Below are positions 15,977 through 24,646 of a DNA stretch of 64,000 bases, in pieces. Made by a program: the position numbers and the translations under genes. The number at the start of each line of letters is the position of its first letter. Within the stretch, counting starts at the first letter, position 1. This DNA is from Thiomicrospira sp. XS5 (GTDB taxonomy: Bacteria; Pseudomonadota; Gammaproteobacteria; Thiomicrospirales; Thiomicrospiraceae): contig NZ_LQBO01000001.1 of the NCBI RefSeq assembly GCF_001507555.1, positions 2,108,001-2,172,000 of the forward strand, written 5' to 3'. The notes below the pieces were generated by a model. That model was not told the origin of the DNA. It saw only the letters and a program-made list of their open reading frames with translations, and made no database searches.

Positions 15977-18285
15977 AACGACCGCTTCCGAATGCAACGC
16001 CGCATCATATCGCGTTGATCGGCAGCCCGAATTCCGGGAAAACCACGCTTTTCAACCGCTTGACCGGGGCCAACCAGACCACCGGCAACTGGCCAGGCGT
16101 GACCGTCGAAAAAAAAGTCGGTCATTTTCAAGTCGGCCGAGAAGCCTATCAACTGACCGACCTACCGGGCATTTACAGCCTGGAAAACTCCTCCCACTCT
16201 GGTTTGGACGAACAGGTCGCGCGCGACTTCCTGCAACACGAACACCTGGATTTACTCATCAATGTGGTCGACGCCACTTGTCTGGAGCGCCAACTGTTCC
16301 TGACCGCACAACTGCTGCACATGGGGCTGCCGGTGGTGGTGGCGTTGAATCGCATGGATCGCTTAGAAAAGGCCCATCTCGAGATTGATCTCGACACCTT
16401 GTCCGAAAAACTCGGTTGCCCAGTTCTGCCAATTTCCGCTTATTACAATCAAGGCATTGACGAATTAAAAGAAAACCTACCAGGCCTGGCGGAAAAGCAT
16501 ACTCCCCTGCATTTCGACCTGCCGGATGCCCTACACCACTCGGTTCACAGCATCCGCGACCGTTTGTATGACGAGCCCAGTGCCGAGTCCTGCTGGCTGG
16601 CGTTGCAATATCTGATCGACCCGAACAAAGCGCCCTTTTCGTTGCGCACCTTTGCCGCAGACGAAAAACAACGTTTGGAAGACCATTACGATGAAGAACT
16701 GGCCTTGATCGCGGCCGACCTATACTTCCAGTTCGCCCACGAGGCTGCGCACACCAGTCAAACACACACCGACAAATTCACCCGCGACACCACCTCGATT
16801 ATCGACCATTGGGCGCTACACCCCTGGTTGGGCATGCCGATTTTCCTCGGCATTATGTATTTGATTTTCGCCTTGTCGATCACCATCGGCAATGTCTTCA
16901 TCGACTTTTTCGACATCGGCGCTCAAGCCTTATTCGTAGATGGCCCTGCTCAAGTGATGAACGCTCTGCACAGCCCCGAATGGCTGACAGTGTTACTGAC
17001 ACAGGGTGTCGGCGGTGGCTTGCAAGTCGTAGCGACGTTCATCCCGGTCATCGGCGGCCTATTCCTGCTGTTATCGATACTCGAAGAAACCGGTTACATG
17101 CAACGGGCGGCGTTTATTATGGATCGCTTTATGCGACGCCTCGGCCTGTCCGGCCAAGCGTTCATTCCACTGGTGGTCGGTTTCGGTTGTAACATTCCCG
17201 CCGTCCTCGCCAGCCGCACCTTGCCGGACGAACGGGTTCGCATCATGACCGTGATGATGACACCATTTATGTCTTGCAGCGCCCGTTTGACGGTTTATGT
17301 GCTGTTTGCCACTGCCTTCTTCGCCGATAACGCCACACTGCTCGTGTTCTCGCTGTACCTCATCGGAATCTTAGCCGCGGTCGTCACGGCGCTCCTGCTG
17401 AAACACACCTTGCTGCAAGGCGAAACCGCTCCGCTGCTGATGGAACTGCCAACCTATCACCGCCCTTCTCTAATGAACATCGGGTTGAACACCTACAACA
17501 AAATGAAAGGCTTTATTTTCGGCGCCGGTAAAGTCATCGTTGTCATCGTTTTACTGATTAATGTCTTCAACAGCCTGGGCACCGACGGTTCATTCGGCCA
17601 TGAAAACCAGTCGGATTCGGTCTTAAGCAGCATTGCCAAAACCGCTTCCCCGATTGTCGAACCGTTGGGCGTGAGCGAAGACAATTGGCCGGCCACCGTC
17701 GGGTTGCTGACCGGCATTCTCGCCAAGGAAGTCGTGGTCGGCGCGCTGGATGCGTTATACCAATCCATGGACGAAGTACCGCAAGCCGAGATGACGAACG
17801 AATACGATTTCTGGAGTGAAATCGCCGCCGCTTTCCGAACGATTCCGGAAAACCTGCAAAAATTCATTACCGACCTGACGGACCCGCTTGGCCTGGAAGC
17901 CCTGACCAGCACGTCCGACTCTCAAAAGGCGGCCGAAGAACTCGACATTGCCGCCACCACGTTGGACAAAATGGTCAAACACTTCAATGGGGAAGTCGCC
18001 GCCTATGCCTATTTGCTGTTGGTTCTGCTGTACTTCCCGTGTGTGGCCACCTTCGCGGCCATTAAGAAAGAACTGGGCTGGCGCTGGGCCAGTTACAGCG
18101 GCGTTTGGAGCCTGTTCCTCGGTTACAGCATCGCAGTCAGCTTCTATCAAATCATGACCTTCAATGCGCATCCGGTCACCAGCAGTGTTTGGTTGGGGAT
18201 TTTCGCCGCCGGTTATCTATTGCTTTACATCCTCTTGAAACGCATCGGCCAAAAATCGTATCATTCTGTGACAAGCGACTATTAA
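15973..18285 (+). CDS. feoB: Ferrous iron transporter FeoB
   Basis: The 770-residue Fe(II) permease has an N-terminal G domain: GSPNSGKTTLFN (G1), the WPGVTVE switch, DLPGIYSL (G3) and NRMD (G4). A helical regulatory domain follows, then two Gate halves with VGFGCNIPA and MTPFMSCSARLTVY. About eight to ten membrane segments are visible. It takes up ferrous iron at the inner membrane and is the core of the feoABC operon. A CCAGGCCTGG copy lies at 16480-16489 (Pro-Gly-Leu). Confidence 0.97.
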   Translation: MKRPLPNATPHHIALIGSPNSGKTTLFNRLTGANQTTGNWPGVTVEKKVGHFQVGREAYQLTDLPGIYSLENSSHSGLDEQVARDFLQHEHLDLLINVVDATCLERQLFLTAQLLHMGLPVVVALNRMDRLEKAHLEIDLDTLSEKLGCPVLPISAYYNQGIDELKENLPGLAEKHTPLHFDLPDALHHSVHSIRDRLYDEPSAESCWLALQYLIDPNKAPFSLRTFAADEKQRLEDHYDEELALIAADLYFQFAHEAAHTSQTHTDKFTRDTTSIIDHWALHPWLGMPIFLGIMYLIFALSITIGNVFIDFFDIGAQALFVDGPAQVMNALHSPEWLTVLLTQGVGGGLQVVATFIPVIGGLFLLLSILEETGYMQRAAFIMDRFMRRLGLSGQAFIPLVVGFGCNIPAVLASRTLPDERVRIMTVMMTPFMSCSARLTVYVLFATAFFADNATLLVFSLYLIGILAAVVTALLLKHTLLQGETAPLLMELPTYHRPSLMNIGLNTYNKMKGFIFGAGKVIVVIVLLINVFNSLGTDGSFGHENQSDSVLSSIAKTASPIVEPLGVSEDNWPATVGLLTGILAKEVVVGALDALYQSMDEVPQAEMTNEYDFWSEIAAAFRTIPENLQKFITDLTDPLGLEALTSTSDSQKAAEELDIAATTLDKMVKHFNGEVAAYAYLLLVLLYFPCVATFAAIKKELGWRWASYSGVWSLFLGYSIAVSFYQIMTFNAHPVTSSVWLGIFAAGYLLLYILLKRIGQKSYHSVTSDY

Positions 18286-18299
18286 CGAGGTGACGCCCA

Positions 18300-18581
18300 A
18301 TGATCCTATTGGAGCTGAAACGTTACATCCGAACCCACCAAAATGTCACAGAAGAAAACATTCTGAACCATTTTGACATCTCCCCCGATACGCTGGAAGG
18401 CTTGATTCGCCCCCTCATCGACCAAGGCCACATCAAGGAGTCTTTCGCCCAAGCCAGTTGCGCCAGCGGACAATGCCAATCCGGCTGCGGACACAATGAC
18501 GCCGACAAACACTACTTCTGGACCGACAAACGCCACAAATCCCTGGCCATCCCATTAAAAGTCCAGCCTGCCGCCCATTAA
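18300..18581 (+). CDS. feoC: FeoC-like protein
   Basis: The 93-residue protein has a winged-helix N-terminus (MILLELKRYIRTHQ...LEGLIRPLIDQGHI) followed by a cysteine cluster CASGQCQSGCGH, which in FeoC proteins can bind an Fe-S cluster. It lies 14 bases after feoB, preceded by GAGGTGA. In Enterobacteria FeoC protects or modulates FeoB. Confidence 0.85.
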   Translation: MILLELKRYIRTHQNVTEENILNHFDISPDTLEGLIRPLIDQGHIKESFAQASCASGQCQSGCGHNDADKHYFWTDKRHKSLAIPLKVQPAAH

Positions 18582-18673
18582 AAATTTTTTACTCCATTCC
18601 GGGAATTGGCATTGACTTTGCATGTAGGTTGGACAACTATAATCCTACAACGAAACGAAGTAGCACCGCTCCC

Positions 18674-19618
18674 ATGAATAGATGGTTTCAAAAAGGCAAT
18701 TCCAGACGGTTTTTCCGAATCGACATGCCGGTTCGGCTTTTCATCACCCCGTCGTCTCCGATTAAGGATCGGGAAATTTATGCCACCGGCGTCGATTATT
18801 TTCCGCCGATTGTCCAAAAGCTGATTGCCGAACAAAAAAGCGACACCTTGTATTGGTTGGGCCGTATCCAGGACCAAAAAGTCCTGGTCACCGAGCTGTT
18901 CAACGAGGTCATCGACTTTGTGGAGTTTTTCGGCGAGTGCGCCAAGTCGCTTTCCCAGGGCATCAACCCCCGTCTGGACCCAAAGTACTGGGTGCAGATC
19001 AATCAGAAGAAACAAGGCTTCCAAAAGGTCGAGGCGCTTCACCAGTCGTCACCGAAGACCTACCGTTATTTCAAGATGATTGAAGAGAAATACATGACGT
19101 TTCTGGAGTCGATGATTCACAGCATCACCCACTCCACGGCCAGCCAGTTCGAAGCGAACATCCAACTGCCCTACGCCTTTAAAATCGACGAAACCATCGA
19201 GCTGTTCAAAAACGAGAAATTCGCCAAAATTCCACTGGTGCAATCGATTTATTCGCTGTGCTCCCTGATGGATACCTATCTGGAAGCCTATCGCCAGATC
19301 AACGACGACAATGTGATGCGACAATACCCGCAGGAATGGCGGCTGCAACAAGCCAACGTCAGTGCCTCAGGCCTGGCGGTTTTACTGAATAAGCGTTTTC
19401 AGCCTTTCGAAAAGGTCGATGTGTTTTTCTATTTCCCGTCCCACGACAAAACCTTGCAGTTCAGCGGCAATATTGTCGATATCCGTACCATCGACGATGC
19501 TTACAAGGAACGGGTCGCCATCAACTTTGAATTTCCGGATGGCAAGAGTCAGGATTTCCTGCAAAATGAAATTCAGCGCTTCGAAATCGAAGAATGCATG
19601 CACTTTAACTTCGCTTAG
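18674..19618 (+). CDS. Divergent PilZ-domain protein
   Basis: The 314-residue protein has the split layout of unusual PilZ proteins. An RRFFRIDMPVRL motif sits near the N-terminus (the arginine-rich c-di-GMP turn). A long helical middle of about 200 residues follows, and then a C-terminal beta region with QANVSASGLAVL, corresponding to the D/NxSxxG PilZ motif. It shares this plan with the convergent gene at 20086-21018. A TTG at 18629 opens the same frame, but the ATG at 18674 places the RR motif normally. Binding of c-di-GMP is inferred. A small gene follows after 17 bases. A one-mismatch palindrome copy is at 19367-19376. Confidence 0.7.
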   Translation: MNRWFQKGNSRRFFRIDMPVRLFITPSSPIKDREIYATGVDYFPPIVQKLIAEQKSDTLYWLGRIQDQKVLVTELFNEVIDFVEFFGECAKSLSQGINPRLDPKYWVQINQKKQGFQKVEALHQSSPKTYRYFKMIEEKYMTFLESMIHSITHSTASQFEANIQLPYAFKIDETIELFKNEKFAKIPLVQSIYSLCSLMDTYLEAYRQINDDNVMRQYPQEWRLQQANVSASGLAVLLNKRFQPFEKVDVFFYFPSHDKTLQFSGNIVDIRTIDDAYKERVAINFEFPDGKSQDFLQNEIQRFEIEECMHFNFA

Positions 19619-19635
19619 AGGAATTTGATTACACT

Positions 19636-20061
19636 ATGCCAGGTCGCAATCACACAGTCGAAGCCGGATTTTTGGACGCCCTCCCCGCCTCCTATCGAGA
19701 CGCGGCCGCCGACCTCCTGCATTTCTATCGTCTGAGTCAATTGCTGGACATGCGCCAGAACGGCGTTTACCCGGAAGCAGAAGACCGCTTTGACTTAAAG
19801 CCGGTGCAATGGCTGGAAATCTTGGATGCGGTCATTTTAACGAAGGTGAGTTATTTTGACGTGACCACCCAAATGAGCCCCAAACACATCAATAAGTTGC
19901 TGGAAATTACCGCATTTGCACTGCACCATCCAGGCGCAACGCTATCGGAACTGTATCAACTGGTGGAAAAAGATTACCAGTTTTTCGCCGGTTGGCTAAA
20001 ACACGTACAAGACGTTCGTATGGAGTTTGTCAAACACGCCAAGGCAAAAGGGTTACTTTAG
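19636..20061 (+). CDS. Hypothetical protein next to PilZ genes
   Basis: The 141-residue protein is mostly helical and soluble (for example HFYRLSQLLDMRQNG and KPVQWLEILDAVILTKVSYFDV). I do not recognise the family. It sits 17 bases after one PilZ-like gene and ends 24 bases from the convergent second one, so a shared role in surface or motility regulation is possible but only a contextual guess. The ATG is preceded by a weak GAGGAA. Confidence 0.6.
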   Translation: MPGRNHTVEAGFLDALPASYRDAAADLLHFYRLSQLLDMRQNGVYPEAEDRFDLKPVQWLEILDAVILTKVSYFDVTTQMSPKHINKLLEITAFALHHPGATLSELYQLVEKDYQFFAGWLKHVQDVRMEFVKHAKAKGLL

Positions 20062-20085
20062 AGCTTAAAGTAAAAGCGAAGGCTG

Positions 20086-21018
20086 TCAAAGCAGGGCCAG
20101 TTTTTGCTCCGAGACCAACCGCATCGCATCTTTCAATTCGCGGCGTTGCTCAAACAAGGTGATGATTTCCGCGTGTTCGCGACTGAGGAACTCGAATTCC
20201 ACGCCAATTTTATAGGCAAACTCGCTGTTTTTCAGCGCCTTATTCAATACGATTTTGCCTCGGCACACCAAAATATTATCGTCCAGCTGCATGAAAACAT
20301 TCATGTGCGCAAACTTTTCGAACGTCTCGTTAGTGTTAAAACTGAAACCACCGGCACTGATATTCACATCCATGTCCGGCCAGGAACTGGGATCGGAAAT
20401 CGAATGATAAGCCTCTTTTAAACGCGCGAACACGGTTTCATAAGCATTGAGTTTCTGAATCAACAACTCCAGCACCTTGGCGGGCAAAATGCCTCGATCA
20501 CTTAATGCGCGTAAGTTGGACACATAGTCGGATTCGTCAAAATTCGGTTTAGTCTTGCGTGGAAACAGAAAGATTTTACCGTCAATGCTGTTTTGAATCG
20601 ATTCGATCAACTCGTGAATGTGATCGCTGATCTGCAGGTAAAACCCTTCAATTAAGGGCCCGACTCTAGACACATTACTGACTTCCGGCGGCGAGATTTT
20701 ACGGTCTTCACGTAACCGAAACTTATAATCGTGGCGTAAACGCGGGTCGTGCCCTTCAATGATGTCGTCCAACAACCAGACCATATAATCAATGCGGTGA
20801 TTGAGCATATGAAAAATGCGCAAGGCATCCGACTCCGGCGAGAAGGCTTCGCTCAGGAGTTCTTTTATTTCACTGTCCAGTTCTTCCAGGTGAAACGCTT
20901 CCTGACGTTTAATCAATTTATCGCGATTAACGCGCAGGTGCCGCCCTTGCACATCCACGGTTTCAAAGTACAGCGGAATTGTCACGTCGTATCGAAAAAA
21001 ACGTCTTACATTCGCCAC
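20086..21018 (-). CDS. PilZ-domain protein (second of a pair)
   Basis: The 310-residue protein starts MANVRRFFRYDVTIPLYF, the N-terminal arginine motif of PilZ. It has a long helical insert (residues about 30-190) and a canonical PilZ core, VNISAGGFSF, near residue 215. Beta strands follow, then an EHAEIITLFEQRR tail. It is the better PilZ match of the two related genes in this block. The upstream gap (21019-21083) carries a perfect CCAGGCCTGG. c-di-GMP binding and any effector role are inferred from the motif only. Confidence 0.75.
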   Translation of the reverse strand: MANVRRFFRYDVTIPLYFETVDVQGRHLRVNRDKLIKRQEAFHLEELDSEIKELLSEAFSPESDALRIFHMLNHRIDYMVWLLDDIIEGHDPRLRHDYKFRLREDRKISPPEVSNVSRVGPLIEGFYLQISDHIHELIESIQNSIDGKIFLFPRKTKPNFDESDYVSNLRALSDRGILPAKVLELLIQKLNAYETVFARLKEAYHSISDPSSWPDMDVNISAGGFSFNTNETFEKFAHMNVFMQLDDNILVCRGKIVLNKALKNSEFAYKIGVEFEFLSREHAEIITLFEQRRELKDAMRLVSEQKLALL

Positions 21019-21083
21019 TTCGGTTTTCCTTTTTTTGCATCACTTTTCACCAGGCCTGGTCATTTTTTGCCTGTTGTATTCAG

Positions 21084-21758
21084 TTATATCAACAAATGTC
21101 GCTGAATGAAATGGGCAATATCGCCTACTTCTTCAGCACACACCTGATGCGGCATCCCCGGATAAGTATGCCATTCCACATTTCGACCGACGTCTTGCAA
21201 CGTCTCGCGCGATGCTTCCGCAACCGTAAACGGACAAATCGGGTCCGCCGTGCCGTGAGCCAAAAACACCGGGCAGCCGCTTGGTTGAACGTAAGAGGCC
21301 GCTCGTGCCGCTTGATGTGGAAAGTAGGTCGACAACCCCATAATGCCGGCCAAAGGTGCCTCATAACGCAACCCGGCCTGTAAAACAACGACTCCGCCCT
21401 GCGAAAAACCGGCCAGTAAAATCCGCTCGGACGGAATGCCTTTATCCCGTTCATCATCGATCCAACCCTGCACCCGCGCCACACTTGCATCAATCCCATC
21501 CCAATCCACTTGTTCCATCACCTGGGTGGTTTTAAAGTCGTACCAAGCCGGCATCGGGTCGCCCAAGTTCGCCGTCACCGGTTGCACCGGCGCATTCGGA
21601 AACACAAAGCGAATACCGTGATTTTCCGGCAACGATAAATGCGGCAAGAGTCCTTCAAAATCATGGCCATCCGCTCCCAAGCCGTGTAACCAAATCACAC
21701 TGGCGGTGGCCGCCCCTGTCGACGGTTCGATAATAATCGGTGGTTTTCCTTCTGGCAT
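21084..21758 (-). CDS. Carboxylesterase/acyl-protein thioesterase-type alpha/beta hydrolase
   Basis: The 224-residue protein belongs to the phospholipase/carboxylesterase family. It shows VIWLHGLGADGHDFEGLLP with the oxyanion region, the nucleophile elbow LLAGFSQGG, a catalytic aspartate in HGTADPI and a histidine in TYPGMPHQV. Members hydrolyse short acyl esters, and some act on acylated proteins or lysophospholipids; the substrate here is unknown. The ATG at 21758 has AGGAG six bases upstream, better than the earlier in-frame start at 21794. It is cytoplasmic. Confidence 0.93.
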   Translation of the reverse strand: MPEGKPPIIIEPSTGAATASVIWLHGLGADGHDFEGLLPHLSLPENHGIRFVFPNAPVQPVTANLGDPMPAWYDFKTTQVMEQVDWDGIDASVARVQGWIDDERDKGIPSERILLAGFSQGGVVVLQAGLRYEAPLAGIMGLSTYFPHQAARAASYVQPSGCPVFLAHGTADPICPFTVAEASRETLQDVGRNVEWHTYPGMPHQVCAEEVGDIAHFIQRHLLI

Positions 21759-21886
21759 GAGCGCTCCTAAAATAAAATATGAGATCCAAAACACGATCGT
21801 TCACGATTTGAGGCCAATTGTTCCGCCCCGTATTCTAACCAATCCCTCGCCTTGCGCGCCAACCTTTCCACAGGAGAATGCAATGT

Positions 21887-21916
21887 TTTTCATTTCCGGT
21901 ATGGATACGCTAAAAT
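21887..21916 (+). promoter_or_regulatory. Possible promoter of lptM-lysA
   Basis: TTTTCA (21887-21892), an 18-base spacer and TAAAAT (21911-21916) lie 34-64 bases before the lipoprotein gene. The match is moderate. Confidence 0.35.
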
Positions 21917-21979
21917 AGCGCCTTTAATGACACCGGGGATGGCGGGGTAATGTTCCGATTCCAACACACACATTCAGGT

Positions 21980-22210
21980 ATGAAACCGTCTCAACGCGGC
22001 ACAGCCATCGCAAGAAGGCTGTTCGGCACCTTGCTGCTCGCCGTCGGGTTAACGAGCCTAACGGCTTGCGGAAAAAAAGGGCCACTCTACCTGCCGGAAA
22101 AACCGCAAGCAGCGACGGATGAGGCCCAGAACACATCCGACCAAACCACCTCGGACGAAACCGCCGAACAACCGACTCAATCGACACCATCACAACAGGA
22201 AACGCCATGA
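21980..22210 (+). CDS. lptM: LPS translocon maturation lipoprotein LptM (YifL-like)
   Basis: The short lipoprotein has a Lys/Arg-rich start, a hydrophobic stretch and the lipobox LTAC followed by GKKGPLYLP, the diagnostic LptM/YifL motif. The remainder is a Thr/Gln/Glu-rich low-complexity tail. In E. coli LptM helps LptD fold in the outer-membrane LPS translocon. The start is at 21980 (76 residues) or at 21950 (86 residues), where a GGGG stretch lies just upstream; signal-peptide length favours 21980. lysA overlaps its stop by four bases, a common gammaproteobacterial arrangement. Confidence 0.85.
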   Translation: MKPSQRGTAIARRLFGTLLLAVGLTSLTACGKKGPLYLPEKPQAATDEAQNTSDQTTSDETAEQPTQSTPSQQETP

Positions 22211-23472
22211 GCCAGATGCCACACTCTTTCCATTATCAGAACGACACCCTTTATGCCGAAGGCTGCTCATTGGAGACTCTGGCTCAAAAATACGGCACCC
22301 CGCTGTACGTTTACTCTCGAAACACCTTCGAAAACCGCTGGCAGGCGTTTGATTCCGCTTTTGGTGACCAGCCGCACCTGGTCTGTTACGCCGTCAAAAC
22401 CAACTCCAACCTCGCCATTCTGAACCTCTTGGCCCGTTTGGGATCCGGCTTTGACATTGTCTCGCAAGGGGAATTGGAGCGCGTGCTGAAAGCAGGCGGC
22501 GACCCGGCCAAAGTGGTGTTTTCCGGTGTGGCGAAAAAGTCCGCTGAAATCGAACGTGCATTAACCGTGGGCATTCGCTGCTTCAATATCGAATCGCACG
22601 CTGAACTGGATCGCATTCAAGCGGTGGCGCAGCGCCTCGACATCGTCGCGCCGATTTCCATCCGCGTCAATCCGGATGTCGACGCCAAAACCCACCCGTA
22701 CATTTCCACCGGCTTGAAAGACAACAAATTCGGGGTCGACATCAACACCGCCCCACAACTCTATGCCGATGCGCAAAAGCTGTCCCACATCGACATCATC
22801 GGCATCGACTGCCACATCGGCTCGCAACTGACCGAAATCACCCCGTTTGTCGATGCGCTGGAACGTGTCTTGAAATTGAAAACCGCTTTGGAAGCACAAG
22901 GCATTCACTTGCACCACCTCGACTTGGGCGGCGGCCTCGGCATTCAATACACCGACGAACAGCCGCCGGAAGTGCGCGATTACATCCAAGCCATCCTCAC
23001 CAAATTGGACGATCCATCCATTGAGGTCATTATCGAACCCGGGCGCGCCATTGCCGGTAACGCCGGTGTTCTGGTCACGGAAGTGGAATACCTCAAGCCG
23101 ACCGAACATAAGAATTTTGCCATTATCGATGCCGCCATGAACGACCTGATTCGCCCGGCCTTGTACCAGTCTTATCAAACCATTCAGCCGGTCATCCAAC
23201 ACGCCGACGGCGACGCAACCGAGTGGGACATCGTCGGCCCGGTATGCGAAACCGGCGACTTTTTAGGCAAAGACCGCCGTTTGAACTTGAAAGCGGGCGA
23301 TTACTTAGCGGTCATGTCGTCCGGTGCCTATGGCTTCACCATGAGTTCAAACTACAATACCCGCCCGCGAGCGGCGGAAGTGTTAGTGGACGGTGATCAA
23401 GACTACGAAATTCGCCCTCGCGAAACCTACGAAGATTTGATGGGGTCGGAAAAGTTATTACCGACCGTCTAA
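22207..23472 (+). CDS. lysA: Diaminopimelate decarboxylase
   Basis: LysA decarboxylates meso-diaminopimelate to lysine. The 421-residue fold-type III PLP enzyme carries YAVKTNSN with the PLP lysine, HIGSQLTE, the glycine loop LDLGGGLGI, EPGRAIAGNAG and the C-terminal active-site GPVCETGDFLGKDR. It is complete. It is translationally coupled to lptM upstream. The next gene is convergent, 12 bases away, with no obvious terminator in between. Confidence 0.97.
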   Translation: MSQMPHSFHYQNDTLYAEGCSLETLAQKYGTPLYVYSRNTFENRWQAFDSAFGDQPHLVCYAVKTNSNLAILNLLARLGSGFDIVSQGELERVLKAGGDPAKVVFSGVAKKSAEIERALTVGIRCFNIESHAELDRIQAVAQRLDIVAPISIRVNPDVDAKTHPYISTGLKDNKFGVDINTAPQLYADAQKLSHIDIIGIDCHIGSQLTEITPFVDALERVLKLKTALEAQGIHLHHLDLGGGLGIQYTDEQPPEVRDYIQAILTKLDDPSIEVIIEPGRAIAGNAGVLVTEVEYLKPTEHKNFAIIDAAMNDLIRPALYQSYQTIQPVIQHADGDATEWDIVGPVCETGDFLGKDRRLNLKAGDYLAVMSSGAYGFTMSSNYNTRPRAAEVLVDGDQDYEIRPRETYEDLMGSEKLLPTV

Positions 23473-23484
23473 AAGATAAGAAGC

Positions 23485-24633
23485 TTAGTTTACCGGGGCT
23501 TCATAACGCCCGGCCAACCAGAGATGAACAGCGCTGAGCTGCTCGGAAGTCGGTAACTGGTTTTCCGTCTGGCGCACGCGCGCCAACTTCGGGGCTTCTC
23601 CCTTCGACGCCGTTTCGGACAGGCGCAACAAGAGCCCCAGCCACTCACCATGCAGTTGCCACACCCACAGCGAGGCGTTTCCGGCCTCATAATCCGACCA
23701 ATCGGTGAGCCAGTAATGTTTCTGCAAATGACTCAAGGCTTCCCATTCGGTTTTTTGCGTTAAACGCACAGGATGACGACACAAGTCCTCCGGCGGTAAC
23801 GTGCGCGATGCGATATCGGAAAACCACCAGGCCTGGTAGATTTTCTCCACATCCACCAGATAGCGACAAGCGCCGATGGCGTCCAGTTCCGAATCCGGTA
23901 GCTGCAACGTTTCCGCCGCGCGATAAACGTCTTCCAGCTGAGCCACCAGGCTCTGACACTGCATGGGACGACACGGCAAACGAGCCAGGGATTGATGCAG
24001 CCGCGACCCGATCAATTGCGGAAAACGCGCCGCCAAGGACAAGGCCATGGAGTTCACACGCGGCAAGGCTTGCAAGCCTTCCAAACGGTCTTCATCCATG
24101 ACACAGACTTCCACAAAATCGGAAATTTCTTCGGTCACATACCGTAAGCGCAACTTGCGCAGAAACTGTACGGTTTCCTTTTTACCCGGCCAACCAATTT
24201 CGGAAACCAATTGGGTGCGCTTATCGCTCAGCAACGCAACAATGTCCGCTTCCGGCAACCCGGAAGCCACCAAACGCCACGCCAGCATCGGAGAATGATC
24301 CAATAGCTCCAGTAATTGCGGATAACGCCCCACATAATGCAACAGCGCCAATTGATGGGTCGGGAACAAGGCACAACTGTCCTTGACCCAATTCGGAATC
24401 TGCTTTCGCCAAGCACCGAGTTGGCCATAATCCGGCCAGCTCAAAACGGCCAAGTCGTCAGGATACGCCGGAACCGGTTCGGAACCGACCATCATATTGT
24501 CCCAACCGGGAATGGCCAGCACTCCCATTTTCGGCATCCACTGACGCCCATCCACCCAAAGCACTTGGGCATCGACATCCCAATAACAGTGCTTGGCCAA
24601 CTGTTTTTGTTGAATGGATAAGGCGGGTTTCAT
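23485..24633 (-). CDS. Hypothetical protein
   Basis: The 382-residue soluble protein is Trp- and Leu-rich (W about 5 percent), with helical repeats such as LLELLDHSPMLAWRLV and a motif IGWPGKKETVQFLRKLRLRYV. I recognise no family with confidence. It lies 13 bases downstream of rlmI on the same strand, so the two are probably one unit. There is no signal peptide. A CCAGGCCTGG copy is at 23827-23836, read as Gln-Ala-Trp. Confidence 0.75.
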   Translation of the reverse strand: MKPALSIQQKQLAKHCYWDVDAQVLWVDGRQWMPKMGVLAIPGWDNMMVGSEPVPAYPDDLAVLSWPDYGQLGAWRKQIPNWVKDSCALFPTHQLALLHYVGRYPQLLELLDHSPMLAWRLVASGLPEADIVALLSDKRTQLVSEIGWPGKKETVQFLRKLRLRYVTEEISDFVEVCVMDEDRLEGLQALPRVNSMALSLAARFPQLIGSRLHQSLARLPCRPMQCQSLVAQLEDVYRAAETLQLPDSELDAIGACRYLVDVEKIYQAWWFSDIASRTLPPEDLCRHPVRLTQKTEWEALSHLQKHYWLTDWSDYEAGNASLWVWQLHGEWLGLLLRLSETASKGEAPKLARVRQTENQLPTSEQLSAVHLWLAGRYEAPVN

Positions 24634-24646
24634 CCTGCAGCTCGCT

